Positions 13,316 to 25,650 of a stretch of DNA of 64,000 nucleotides are shown in pieces (position 1 is the stretch's first letter; the number at the start of each line of letters is the position of its first letter). Location: positions 62,494,139-62,558,138 of the forward strand of contig NC_037094.1 of assembly GCF_002994745.2 (NCBI RefSeq), written 5' to 3'. The notes below the pieces were generated by a model. The model saw nothing but the letters and a program-made list of their open reading frames with translations. It did not search any database and was not told where the DNA came from. The position numbers were made by a program, and so were the translations under genes. Origin of the DNA: Rosa chinensis. Its lineage: Eukaryota; Streptophyta; Magnoliopsida; Rosales; Rosaceae.

Positions 13316-13332
13316 GGGTTTAGGGTTTAGGG
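13316..13332 (+). repeat. Short interstitial telomere-like repeat
   Basis: GGGTTTAGGGTTTAGGG gives two plant telomere units (TTTAGGG) plus a partial one. The length fits a telo-box or a break-repair scar, not a real telomere. Confidence 0.7.
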
Positions 13333-14928
13333 TGTCTTAGTCATGCCCTATGGAATAAGATGCATGGTGGCAAAAAATTTACCGAAGTACAAGTTTGAAG
13401 TGACATGCTAAGTACAAGCTTTGTTTGACTGCAAAGCTAATTTAACAACTTCTTGTGCTTAGTTTTTACTACTGTGATCTTGCATTGGATGACCAAATCC
13501 CATCATTAAATGACTAGTGTGTCTGTGTGTGTGTGTATATATATATAAGAATCTATCTGCATTCAACCTGCAAAAAGAAAGCTTAAATTCCAAGTTTCAA
13601 TTTTCAAACTAGGTAAAGCCTAGTCGAGGAGCATCTGGGTTTTGGACCTTAGGAAATGGATCACTAGCAATTCTAACCCTTTAAAGTAGTAATTTCCATG
13701 ATTCATGTCCCCCAAAATTTAAACTTAGTAAATAATCAACAGCATTCTCAAGGAAAAAAGATATAATGTGTATTGACTGAGGCTGTCATTTCCATTATGG
13801 AACGTCATACTCATTAATCATATTGGTATAGGGCATCTAAAGCTATAAACTATTCTTTCTCTAATTAAGTGTCCTGATCTAGTAGGGTAAACAACAGTCA
13901 TTGCTGAATGTTATGGAAAAATTTTGTACTTTGGATTTCATTTGTCACATCCGAAAAGGAGGTATGTAAACGCTCCTAAAAGTGAAAAAAAAAAGATAAA
14001 GTTCATCTCTTTTTGGGATTTTTTGCCACTATAAAGACAACCCTTTAATTTCCTCCACCACAACTTTTGATAAATACATGATACATGCATGTGTTACTTG
14101 CGGGTATACATTAGGTTAAGGCTAAATCAATGGTGGATTATCTGTAAATGTTTTTGCTTAAACTAGAAAATTAGTGGGTTATGCGCAAGAATATTTATTT
14201 GGTTTTTTTGTCCAAAAAAAAAAAAAAAATTCTTTGGTTTTTTAAAGAAAATGGAGGGATTAAATAGATAAGTTTCTTTGGCAGCGGGTAGTGTGCATTG
14301 GTTATGAATGTGACATTCTATCTTATTCTAGTGCTAGAGCCAAGGTTTATGTTAGGAACTCTGTACTTGATGATGATTTATCATTACGTCTAATATATTT
14401 AGCAACTTCGATGTCTAGGTCTTAGTTTTTGTTTTCCTTCTAATAGAAAATAAAGAGTATATAAATGAAAACCTCATAAACCATAACTATGAAATCTAAA
14501 AGCAATGTCCTTAGCGGGGAAAAAGAAAAATTCTAAAAGCAATGTGTATTAATCAGCGAACTATTTAGTTTATAGCAAATTACCACTACCTACACTTTTA
14601 GTCCATAAATTACCATCAGCAAACCTGTTTTTTTTTAATTCTCATGTGTTAGTGTGCAAGGTATTATCCCTTGCGGTCAGATTCCTTCCATTTTTTAATT
14701 ATTTCTACTGACAAGTAAATTACGAAACTGCCCTTGTGATTTGAATAATGTAAATTAATACTGCTGAATGGCAGTAGCATTATGAAAAAAGAATATCTCT
14801 ATATTCCATCTTTGTTTTTCTTAGAAACAACTCATTTATTTAATAATTTCAAAAACTATTTGTACATATTTCAATATGAAACTTGGACACTATCATTTAT
14901 CTCTGGCTTTGCTACTTCCGCATACAAG
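13333..14928. other. Spacer, no gene recognised
   Basis: AT-rich sequence with a TG/TA dinucleotide run (about 13518-13548), a long A run (about 14213-14230) and no supported ORF. The A run could be a retroposon tail, but no target duplication was found. Confidence 0.4.
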
Positions 14929-15070
14929 CAGTAGTGTACTGAGGATTAGTAGTATGTCACCCCAGCAGTATACTAGCCCCAGTAGTATACTGACCCTCAG
15001 TAGTGTACTGATCCACAGTAGTGTACTGGCCCCCAGTAGTATACTGTCCCCCAGCAGTATACTAGCCTGG
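14929..15070. repeat. Minisatellite, about eight units of 17-19 bp
   Basis: The unit is close to AGTAGTATACTGACCCCC, with variants AGTAGTGTACTG and AGCAGTATACTAG. Most copies carry the palindrome AGTATACT or the near-palindrome AGTGTACT, and a C-rich spacer. Units are diverged from each other, so the array is not new. Confidence 0.85.
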
Positions 15071-15401
15071 CCTTCTCGTGTTTGCTCACTTCAGCATTGC
15101 TTTCATTAGCTCCATCCTAATCCAATAAGAAAGTACCATAAACCCAAAACTAAAGCATTACACAACACCACCAATCCAATAAGAAAATATCATAAACACA
15201 AAACTAAAGCTACGGACCCTCAATACAAAACTGAGAATCCACCAAATACAGGGAAAACAAATTGAAATTCAATTTTATTCAGCACCAATTATTTGGTCAT
15301 ACTTTCAGATCAAAAACCAGTGAAATAGCTTACCCATGCCAAAACCTGTGACAACATGAGGCTAAAGGTACTGACCCTCAGAATTTCTCAACCAAATATG
15401 G

Positions 15402-15514
15402 ATTCGCAGCCTTGCTTAGCCGGATTCTCAACCTCCCTTCGCCGGATTCGCAGCCTCAGTTCGCCGGTTGCTTTGCAGCCTCGGTTCGCCGGATTCGCCG
15501 CCTCGCTTCGCCGG
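15402..15514. repeat. 22-bp tandem array (five units)
   Basis: Units resemble ATTCGCAGCCTCGGTTCGCCGG. Four are 22 bp and one is 25 bp. The array is GC-rich against AT-rich flanks and lies just upstream of a (CT)n run. The period is not a multiple of three, which argues against coding even though short frames stay open. Confidence 0.8.
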
Positions 15515-15541
15515 ATTCGATCTTGATCCAGATCCAGATAT

Positions 15542-15542
<1 letters not shown>

Positions 15543-15589
<47 letters not shown>
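15543..15589. repeat. (CT)n microsatellite
   Basis: An uninterrupted CT dinucleotide run of more than 40 bases follows the 22-bp array. Confidence 0.9.
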
Positions 15590-15593
<4 letters not shown>

Positions 15594-16242
15594 GTCTTCC
15601 TCTATTATGTGTGTTAAGGGACATTTTTGTCAGTAAAAAAAAAAAAGAATTTGCCCACGTGTCCACATAGACTTTATGAGCTCACCGCATGAAAATAAGA
15701 CCCGTGGACTCTGCGCGTGGCAATTATTTGAATGAGTTTGTAGTTATCGGTAATTTGCTCATTTAGTTTATTAAATGGACTAAATGTCAAGGGTTGTTCA
15801 CCTAAGTGATAGTTTTTAAGGGATTGTAAGGGACAAACAAATCTAATAACTAAAAATAAATGCACAATTTTAAATTGTTGTAATCACAACATGTTAAATT
15901 TAATATATGTGATTGAGATGCACTAGTCCCTCACATTCCCTTAAAACTGTCTCTTAAGTTATCGAAACTAACTAAATGCCTTATTGGCGAAGGAAAAGAA
16001 AAAATAGAGAGAGAAAAATCTATGTGAAAATGTTATGTGATATGAAATAAATGGATGTCTTTCACTTAAAAAAAGGTTAAAAATTGGTCTCATATTTTTG
16101 TTAAATTCTAGAAAACTCGACCTAGATACCTAAAATCACTTGAAACGGACTACAAATCCATAGAAATGTATAAAATTGTAAGTATTGATTTAGAACACAT
16201 CGCACACCTTTTCACCATTAAATCAAAAGAAGTTTGTGAATT
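15590..16242. other. Spacer, no gene recognised
   Basis: AT-rich sequence with an A run near 15636-15648. Nothing else was seen before the target duplicate of the LINE at 16243. Confidence 0.4.
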
Positions 16243-16256
16243 CAAGGTGGGCTTAA

Positions 16257-17769
16257 CCAAATTTGGTTCCTACAACCCTAGCCACTACATTTTTTCTCAG
16301 CAACACCTAAACCCTAAAATCCAAAAACCTCGTGTTTCCACCTCTTGCTTCCTTCCTCCCACCGATGTCGTTGGTGGATGAGATTGAGGTGCGTCTGGCA
16401 TCGTCTGTGGCACTACATGAGGGAAAATGCCCTGTTGATCTGCACCCCTCCAAGGTAACGAGACTCTAGTGATCTCAATCACTTTTGGTAGGCAAGCTCT
16501 TAACTGCTCGAGTCTATTCCAAAGGTTCTTTCAAAGGCATGTTAGGCGAGCATGGCGTTTAGCTGGAAGATAAATTCAGGATAACAGTGATAGATAGCAG
16601 TTCTCATTTTTTGACCCTTCATATTGACCTCGGGTCTTGAAAGGAGGTCTTTGGAGATTTGAACAAGCTATTGTGGTTCTGGCGCCGATGGAATTCATCT
16701 CTCTAAATACATTAGGGTTTTGGGTTCGTATCAGTGACATCACCCTTACGTTTCAGAGCAATCACTGCATCAGGCTAGTGGGTAGCTCGCTGGTGGTTGA
16801 AGATGGGGTTGATTTGCACCTCGATTTCTTCTTTTTGAGAATTTAGTTAGTTGTCACCCAAGTAGGATTTTTCTGTTCAAACCCACCTCTGTCGGAAAAG
16901 TTGAAGACTCGGCTGCGACATATATAGATCACTGCTATTAGGGTTTCCCTTGCAACTAGGGTTTTCGGGTAAGCTGGAGCTTAAACTAAAGGATATTGCT
17001 GTTGGGCTGGCTTATAGTGCAACTAGGCCTAAACTCCTTTTCAAGGCCCAACTTCTATTTGTGGTGCCACAACTACTGTCCTCAACGATTTCGGGTGGCT
17101 TCGCTATGCCCAAATCCCGTAAATAGGTTATTATCAGAAAATTGGAGGAAGGTGCATCCTCTCCACGTTGAAGTTGCCAGAGAAGACAACGAGAGGGTGT
17201 GCTTGAATCTTCTCTTAAGAAACTAAGCCTAAGCTTGGCGATAATTTTGATGTTGTGAGTATGGGGTTGGAGATGGTTATTGTTCCCCAACTGGTTCCTA
17301 AGAAGAGGGGAAGGCCATAAGGCCTCTATTGTAAAGATAACTTATGTGAAGGTGAAAGGGGTGCCCAAGAACAAGAAGACTGCTGTGCAGAAGAAGAAAA
17401 AGGTAGGGGAGCTTTCATTCAGCTTTCATAGTGACTCTGAGAATTCCAACCCCACTGGGAATGAGATTGTTCTTGCTTAGCTTATGTCACGGTTGTCTAG
17501 TCTATCCTAACTGGAGATGTTCTGTGAGTATTCTTAGAAGTGTTGCTTACTTTTCAAACCACAATTGTGTGCTCGGCGAGAGTAGGTAAAAGTCTATATT
17601 ATTCTTTGAAGGCGAATTTCTTTTGTTAGTTTTAGACTTTTTGCTTTAGTGCTTATGGAGTAGTTGTATATCAATGTCATGAACTGGTGTATGTCCAATT
17701 CCAACCGTTTTGGTTGTTTTAATTAATACAATGAACTGTTTTTTTTTTACTCATAAAAAAAAAAAAAAC
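16257..17769 (+). mobile_element. Internally deleted LINE with target duplication and A tail
   Basis: The element is bounded by a 14-bp direct repeat with one mismatch: CAAGGTGGGCTTAA at 16243-16256 and CAAGGTTGGCTTAA at 17770-17783. It ends in a pure A run (about 17754-17768), the hallmark of target-primed reverse transcription. Inside are the ORF1 start and DUF4283 but no endonuclease or reverse transcriptase. It kept the ORF1 region and 3' end yet lost ORF2, whereas most dead plant LINE copies are simply 5'-truncated. Confidence 0.8.
16364..17480 (+). pseudogene. LINE ORF1 (DUF4283) remnant
   Basis: ATG at 16364 starts MSLVDEIEVRLASSVAL, the typical opening of a plant LINE ORF1, and meets a stop about 34 codons on. 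Later frames recover GGLWRFEQAIVVLAPMEF and FWVRISDITLTFQSNHCIRL, which are DUF4283 landmarks (about 16640-16780). A Lys-rich stretch and a stop near 17480 close the region. At least two stops and frame changes break it. No zinc knuckle was found. Confidence 0.75.
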
Positions 17770-17783
17770 CAAGGTTGGCTTAA

Positions 17784-18840
17784 ACTCTCAGACAAAACTA
17801 AAATGTTTGATTTAGATATTTCAATACGGTCAACAAATGGAAAACAAGGTAAAAAAGTAAAAATAAGGTTCTCTTGTTATAAGTTGTAACAGAAAGATTG
17901 TGTCAGAAAAACAGTCATTACTTTAATTTTATATATGAAACGGACAGTTTCAACAATCAGTTACCTCGTAGCTGGGTACACACATTAGCATGAGACAAAG
18001 AGACAGTCTCGTGACCGTTTGACAATCTTATTTACAATTCTATCCTAGTAATTTCACCCATATTACTCCCCCGAAATTATATGTTATCATTTGCATCTCT
18101 TTTCGGAATTTCTGAATATTTTTTATAGTATTTTTTACAAACAATGAAATTTCTCTTATAGCAATAATAATATATATACTAATATACATCATGATCTGAA
18201 TATTAATATTAATAGAAAAACCATTATGATAAGCATTTAGTGAAACATGAGCCCAAAAAAAAGAGTTTAGTGAGAGATAAAACTATAGCATAATCTCACT
18301 CAAAAGAGGGCATAAGACATTGTATATTGTAATCCAAAGTTCATAACAAATATCATAATAAGAAAGAACGGGTTTTGTTTTAATGTAGTTGGATATGATT
18401 GATTGATTCCATACACATGCTCCCACAAATGACATTTACCAGGCAGCAAAATTAAATGATGGAAATAAAAACAGAGTATATTACCCAAAAAAAGAGAGAA
18501 AAGAAAGAAAAAAAAACAGAGTAGGTAGCATTACAAAATATAAGCATACAGTGGTGGTTAAGCAAATTTATTAATGGATTCAATATTGCCATGAAAAATT
18601 CATTAAATCCTTCTTCCCACGCACACCTTTTAAGGCATATTCACTCCTTGACAAATCAATACATCTATCACAACAAGATCTTGCAATTTTTGCGATTACT
18701 CTTTCCTTTGTCAAATCCCAAATCCCGTTCTTCCTGAATCCTGATTCCGTATTGCATTGTGTCCTTCACCGTCTCTACTCTACTCTCTCTCTCTCTACTC
18801 TTCTCTCTCTCACTTTACCCTAAAAAGAGCCACTCATTTT
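17784..18840. other. Spacer upstream of the cyclin gene
   Basis: AT-rich, without a supported ORF. The last part (18775-18815) is rich in CT repeats of the kind common just upstream of and within plant 5' leaders. The cyclin transcript probably starts within about 18780-18950, but no convincing TATA box was picked out. Confidence 0.4.
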
Positions 18841-19215
18841 CTTCATAAGCACCTCTCAAGCAGCAGTCTTTTCAGCCCAGGCTTTAAGACAGAGAGACAG
18901 AGAGAGTGAGAGAGACCAGAGAGGAGAAGAGAGGGGTCTGAAATAGTCCTATTGGGTTCTCTTCATTTTGGGGTTTTGGCCTTGCATCATATCCATTGTT
19001 CTTTCTTCCCCTGTTGATTCTTTATTTGATTACAAGGTTCAATCTTTATCATCTGTATGCACTCTCATGAACACAGACTAAATATACAGATAAAACCCAA
19101 CTCAAAGATCGAGTCTTTTTGTGTTTTGGTTTCATAGTGAAGAGATTTTCTTAATCCCAAGTGAGGGAGAGAAAGAAAGAGAGAGTTTTTTTGTGTCCCT
19201 TTTGTTCTTGTTGCA

Positions 19216-21305
19216 ATGGCACCCAGTTTTGACTGTGCAGTTTCAAGCCTGCTTTGCGCAGAAGACAACCTTTTTTATGACAATGATTTTGGGTCTTTGA
19301 GGGTTGAGGTTGAGTCTGAGGAGGTTACTTGGAATCGTCACAGAAACAATAATCAAAACCGGGGCTTTGATAATGATGAAGAAGATGGGCTGCCATTGCA
19401 GAGTAGTGATGAGTATTTGGCTTCTATTATTGAAAAGGAATCACACCACTTGCCTCGTGTTGATTACTTGAAGAGATTGCAAAGTGGGGATTTGGACCTT
19501 GGGGCTAGAAATGAGGCTGTTGATTGGATTCAAAAGGTGGGTTTTTTTATTTTTTGGTTGATTTAAATGGTTGTTGAATCATGCATTTCTTTCCTTCATG
19601 AGTTATATGATGAGTATTATCATCGATCAGAAAAAGTTTTGATCTTTACACTGTTTTTGGGATTCAAAGAAATTAGAGGCTATTTTGCAGAAGAATCCTA
19701 AATTATATCTTCTTGTGTTTTAGGGTGTTTGATGGTAATGGGTTGGATTTGTCTTTTGTTTGGACATCTCATTATGTAATCCCACAATCTTATTTTGGTT
19801 TGCTGGAGAATCTTTTCTGTTTTGCTTTTGGGGCCAAAGCCAATTGGATATTTGATATGTGTTTTGTGGTTTTACACTTTACCCTGTTCTAAGCTGTAAA
19901 TGCCGAGGAGCAGAGTCACTCAGCTAGCAAATTCTGACTTAACTTCGCATTGGCTTTTATTTTCTTCTGTTTTCTTATGAACCGTCTCTACTCAATCTTT
20001 TGTTTGATTACAAGTTATTGATGAATTGGTTACATTGTTCGACAGGCAAATTCCCATTTCAGCTTTGGACCTCTGTGTCAATATCTATCTGTAAGCTACT
20101 TGGATCGCTTCCTTTCGGCCTATGAAATACCTGTAAGTGGGGAATAAGAGGACTGACTTAGTGCATTGTGTGTTTTATAACATCAAAGTCCATTGCTAAT
20201 TGCATCTATTGTTTTCTGCCTAAACCAATATGCAGAATGGCAAAGCTTGGACTATGCAATTGTTGGCTGTGGCATGTTTGTCCCTCGCAGCCAAAATGGA
20301 CGAGATTGATGTCCCACTCTCTCTTGATTTACAGGTTAGGCTTGGTCTCAATTTCATTTGATCTTTCTTAAACTTTCTGATTTAGTTGTTTTGAGTCCTA
20401 AAGATTTAAGCTTTCAACAGGTGGCCGAGTCAAAATATGTATTTGAGGCTAGAACTATTCAAAGAATGGAGCTACTGGTCTTGAGCACATTGAGATGGAG
20501 AATGCAAGCAGTTACTCCAATCTCATTCATAGATTCCTTCCTAGTCAAGCTCAATGAGGACAAAATCCCACTTAAAGCTTCAATCTTTAGAGCAGTTCAA
20601 CTCATATTGAGCACAACCAAGGGTACCCAATTTTTCCTTCTTGCTAAAATGTTAGAATTTCTTTTAGTGAAGTAATGAAATTGTAGTACCCAGTTTCCCA
20701 TTTTGCTAGAATGTTATAAAATTATTGGTGAGATAAAGAAATTGTTGTACCATTATGAAAGAGGGGCTGATGTTTGTGGTGGGTGGGAATTCAATGCAGG
20801 AATTGACTTCTTGGAATTTAAACCATCAGAGGTTGCAGCAGCAGTGGCAATATCTGTAGCAGGAGAAAGCAAAGCATTAGATGACACTGAGAAAGCAATC
20901 TCTGTGCTCATCCAACATGTCGACTTAGAAAAGGTACATAAATCATTGATGACTTTGGCTTTTGCTCTTATCATTTTGGTGTTGATTACAAATTTATACA
21001 ATCACATACAAACATCAAACATGATTACGAATACATTAATTTGTTTTTGGTTTTGGTTTTTGCAGGAGAGAGTGGTAAAGTGTGTAAATGTGATTCAAGA
21101 TGCTGGATTAATGAGTGGGGCCTTCAAGAATGGTAGTGGTTCAGTGCAGTCTGTGCCACAAAGCCCCATTGGGGTGTTGGATGTTGCATGCTTCAGCTAT
21201 AAAAGTGATGATCACACCACAGTTGGGTCATGTGCAAATTCTTTTCATAATGGCTCAGACACCAAAAGAAGGAAGCTAAACAGACCCTATGAAGTGGAGT
21301 TATAG
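19216..21305 (+). CDS. CYCD4: D-type cyclin, CYCD4/CYCD2 group
   Basis: Six exons: 19216-19536, 20046-20132, 20236-20334, 20421-20622, 20800-20933 and 21066-21305. All junctions are GT..AG and phases join cleanly, giving 360 residues. D-type cyclins activate CDKA to phosphorylate the retinoblastoma protein and drive G1/S entry. Residues 12-16 read LLCAE, the LxCxE retinoblastoma-binding motif. The N-terminal cyclin box runs from about residue 70 ([22 protein letters not shown], with YLDRFLS in exon 2 and [15 protein letters not shown] in exon 3). The C-terminal box spans exons 4-5 ([15 protein letters not shown]). The tail [10 protein letters not shown] is characteristic of CYCD2/CYCD4. ATG is chosen because LxCxE follows at the usual distance. 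The leader from about 18.85 kb is rich in CT and GA tracts. I cannot settle CYCD4 against CYCD2 without a tree; possible synteny favours CYCD4. Confidence 0.93.
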
Positions 21306-22833
21306 AAGCAGCCAAACTATGGGGTTTAGGGTTTCCATTAAGTAGATTGTTGTTGTTGTTGTGTTGATGAGGAGATTGGTCAAAGAGGAAGGGAAAAAAA
21401 AAACATAGACAGTGCCGAAATCAAAAATGGGGGTGAACTGAGAACAAAAGATGAGAGAGGAAGGAATTGAGTAAGTTAGGTCATGGGCTGAGGATGGAAA
21501 ATGGAATCAATATGTCTCATGCTTTTGGGATGAAGAAGAACCTCTCCAGCTGTTAAATATTAGACTTCTTAACAGCAAGAGACTGTGAGTAGGGAAAAAG
21601 GAGGGGAAGGAAGAAGAAAAAAGTTTATAAGCTGGTGCTGTTTGTGAGAGATATAGTTTGTTTTTATGTTTTGGGAGTTTTATTGGTTTAGGAAAAGAGA
21701 AAATATGGAACATTGAAAAAAGTATTTATATGATTGCAGGAATTTAAATAATTCTTATGTTTCTTTTGTCAGTGATTTATTCTTTTTATTTATTTTTGTG
21801 AAATTAAGGGTATTTAATTTTAGTGTCAGGGTGACCTGGTTGTGCTTTGGTTCTGTTTGACTGAATGTCTATATTAGACCGTGGGGCTAATGGGGTCTGC
21901 AGCTTTGGTGATAAAGTGTGCTGTGGACTTGGAACTTTGTGAGTGCTATATCCTAATCATCCATTAAAAATTGAAGGGAAAAATGGTGACCAATTGACAA
22001 TCATTGTCAGAGTTACAGAGGTAATAGTAATACTGTGATAGATAATGACTGATCCGCCAGCCTAACATTTATTAAGGGAATGTTATTTGCACTACCAATT
22101 TTTTTTATTTTTTTTATTTTTTTTGTCTAGAAATGCAGATGACATTAATATTATGAGATTTACCTTCTTTAAGAAGTGCAGAAATAGGAGATGGAGCTGC
22201 ACATAAGATTTCATGTAAAAAAATTGATTCTTCCTAAATTCGTAAGCTCTAAGTTAAGGTCAGTTACTTTAGTATTATTTGCTCTAATGAAATCTAAGGA
22301 CAATTATATCAATAATTACATAGATGTATGTGAGGCTCACGTATGCGAACACACATGAATCTCGCATACATTAATCTTTACAATTACCTGTTATGTGCAT
22401 ATTCACTATTCTAAGTATTTTTGTAGTTTAATTATTCAAAAGGCACCCTAAATGCAAATCAAGTCAATCTGGCCTACTTTTGCAAATGATTTGATGCAAG
22501 GAAGAATCAAAGAAGTGTCCACAACAATGAACATCATATTATATAATCAACGCAACTTTAGGATCTCCTTGGATTTTCTGATTAGACATATAAAAATGAA
22601 AAATAATATTTCATGTTTGGTAACCAAAATTTTGGGAAAAGATTAATCTCTATGAAGAAAAAGATGCACCAAAGAGCAATTAGCCACTTCATTTTTTTTT
22701 TCCTATATTTAAGAAATTGAATTCTTTCCCTTGGATGAGAAACTTCTTTATTATTGCTTTTTGGTCAGAAACTCAGAACCTTAAAAGAATAACTTATCCT
22801 ATGTATTATGCTCAACGAGAAACCACTTGTCTT
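21306..22833. other. Cyclin 3' region and spacer
   Basis: The 3' UTR probably runs to about 21.75 kb; it has GTT repeats at 21345-21362 and AT-rich possible poly(A) signals. The rest is AT-rich spacer with no supported ORF. Confidence 0.4.
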
Positions 22834-23775
22834 ACAGCATTTACTGTGTCATGTGCACCTAGAATTTTACTACTGACACTGGTGAGTGTCATATCACCTA
22901 TTATTAAAGAAATTACAATGTGGGAAGCATTATTCCCCCAGAATAGAAAATTTGTTAGATGGTTAGTCAGCTGGGTATTAAATTAAGCAAGAGGTTTGAC
23001 AATCAATTCATATATGCAGTACAAGACCAACAATTTGCAGGATTTAAGATTTTTAGTGACAGATTATGAGATTTAAAAGTTGCACAAATAAATAAAAAGA
23101 AAAACAGAGTAGTAGACTGTAAATCTCTGATCAATAATGTGTCATGAGACATCTGTTATCCAATAAGTAATGTCGATTTTTATTATTTAAAATAGTAGAA
23201 AATTCTGAATATGAATAATGAAAAATAGATAGTATTGAAATTAATCAAATAAATCAACCATGGTCCAATCGATTCAAATTGAAATTTCAAAAACACTAAT
23301 TTGCACGATATAATGTCAAAATCATTTTGATAATTTGATTGATGCATGAAATATGAAGGGGGAAAAAACAAAAACAAAAAGAAGGAAAAACTGTAGAAGG
23401 AATTATTCAAGAAATCTTTGGAAGCAAGCACAGGTATGGTAAACTTGTCGCCAAGTGTTCTATTGGGTTGGACCTGATTGCTCAGACAATCATTTAAGAT
23501 GGAAAAGACAATTCACTGTGATTCAGAACCCACAAAAATCTAGATAATATCAGTCTTAAAAGCTGTAGATGAGGAGGAATAACAAATACTCCTGAAAAAT
23601 GTTTAATGAAAAAAAGGAAAAAAAAAAAGAAGAAGAAGACGATGGATAGATGGGATTTCACATTATTGTTTATCCTACAACTTAAATTTGAGTGAATTAT
23701 CTTTCTTCCCAGTTTCACCGACCAAAGAGGGTTGTGAGAATCATTGATTTGTCCAGAAACTGAAGATGTGCATAA

Positions 23776-24321
23776 GACCATCTGCCATGGTACCCCATAA
23801 CCCTATACCCACGGTAAGCTATTCCACGTTTTCTAAAAAAAAAATTTGCCGTATGACCTTATGTTCGAGCCATATATAGCTTTCAATACGGTAAGATATA
23901 TCAATTCAATTTTTTATTGTCCACTTATTTTGTTCCTCTTTTACCCCTCATCATTCAATTGACTTTACTTTTATTTCATTTGTGTCCTATATCAGTTTTA
24001 GTTATAATTAATTTTTCTCCTGAAATTTTATGCCTATAAATTTATTAATAATAAAAACTACACCATTGTGAAGATCACATTGAGATCTTTGATTTGAGCC
24101 TAATATGAAATATATTTGGGGTTAGATTATTTTAATACAAATTATGTTTTCATAAAAGAATATAAATTATCAAATTATGCCTTTGCAATTATGGCATTCA
24201 TTTATGCCTTACGGTGGGAAAAGACTTTGTTTAAACTCCATAATTCCAAGGTATATTCCTTCATGGTAAGCCATATATAACTATATAGCCTATCAATTAT
24301 AGGGTACGGTAGTAGATGCTC
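23776..24321. mobile_element. Tourist/PIF-Harbinger-like MITE
   Basis: The ends are inverted repeats (GACCATCTGCCATGGTACC at the left; the right end in reverse reads GAGCATCTACTACCGTACC). They are flanked by TAA on both sides (23773-23775, 24322-24324). A 3-bp TAA/TTA duplication is the signature of PIF/Harbinger elements. At 546 bp with no transposase, it is non-autonomous. The segment is absent from copy B of the surrounding duplication. Confidence 0.6.
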
Positions 24322-25479
24322 TAAATGAGGGTGTAACTTGCAATTATTTCGGAAGAAAAGGGTGTTGTTAAGATAGTAGGGAACACAAACAACAAAAAGT
24401 GATCTCTTTAGTCTTTGTATATCAGAAAACATGTGGCAGTCAGCAACCCATGGCTGATGAACACCTTCAAGGCTTCAAGTAGCTTGAATTGAGCTTCAAG
24501 TATTGGCCAAAATAAAGGGTTCAAATACAAATAACAAGAACTCAATTGTCTAAGAAAAGTGATGATGCAAAATAATGTAAAGACTCAGGTAGATTTATCA
24601 TGTTGGGCAACATCTCATTCCTCTAATCTCAAACCATGATAGGATCGTCAGATAATTGACAGTAAAAAGTGTTACGAAATAATTTATTTTCATCATAATG
24701 GACATGAAAGGTGATAAACTCATGACCATAACTTTCTTTTGATCTGATGCAAAACAAACTTGGGAGAAGAAAGAAGAACATCTTCACCAAGCAGAATTAC
24801 CGAGTATTCTGATTTAAATCAGATGGAAAGCGCTTTTGAAAAGATTTCAATCTGCCATCACCAATTTTTCCATGTACATTGCTGAAAACACACCATCTAA
24901 GATTTTAAAACAACAGAAAAACTTCAACCAAAGTCAATTCTGTGCTATTTTGCAAAGAGTTCCCAAAAGGTGAGAGCTCTTAGAAAGAAGCATGAATCTC
25001 AATCTCAAATCAAATTTGGGCGTAGCTTCCATATCGAAGTTTAGACTTTATAAGTAAGGAACTATATTCAGTCATGCCTTTCGGAGATGATGATAGATCA
25101 TATACAAAATCTAGGTCATAGTACTTAAACTAGGTTCATTCTCAAATCCAAAACACACAATTCAACCGAGATACAAAAAAAAGGACCATATATCAAATTC
25201 CAATTCCACTCCCAATAAACCATGACTAAAGTGATATGATCACGTAATCGATCAAATCAATCCGAAAATGCACAAGCATAAGGAATTTTAGCCAATTTTT
25301 CATTAGTATAGTTGAACGGAGAAAACAATCAGATCAAATTTTCGTTTATATGCATGATCATCTAGACCAATTCCACTCACTATCTATCGATCATAATCAG
25401 TTTGATTCTCGTATAAATCAGATGAGATCGTACGGAGATAAAGAACTGAACGAGTCAAAATCGTACGGTACTGACCTGA

Positions 25480-25650
25480 TCGTGGATCGGCGAAGAAGAA
25501 GAAGATCGAGGCCCCCAATTCGATTGCTTGATCCCTACGGATTTGGTTATTCTCTTTCTGTCTCTTTGATTTAGCGTCACTGTTCGGCTCATCTATAAGG
25601 AGATGAGAGCTGGATGTGAGCTGGAACCGGAGGTGCGGAGAGAGTTTAAA
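25480..25650 (-). promoter_or_regulatory. Possible orphan promoter and 5' exon, minus strand
   Basis: The minus strand reads like a plant leader: a TTATAG-like box (about 25600), a purine/pyrimidine-rich stretch, then a good donor (GATCAG|GTCAGTACC, about 25472-25480). No protein-coding exon was found downstream on that strand. It may be a noncoding transcript start or a promoter that lost its gene. Confidence 0.25.
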
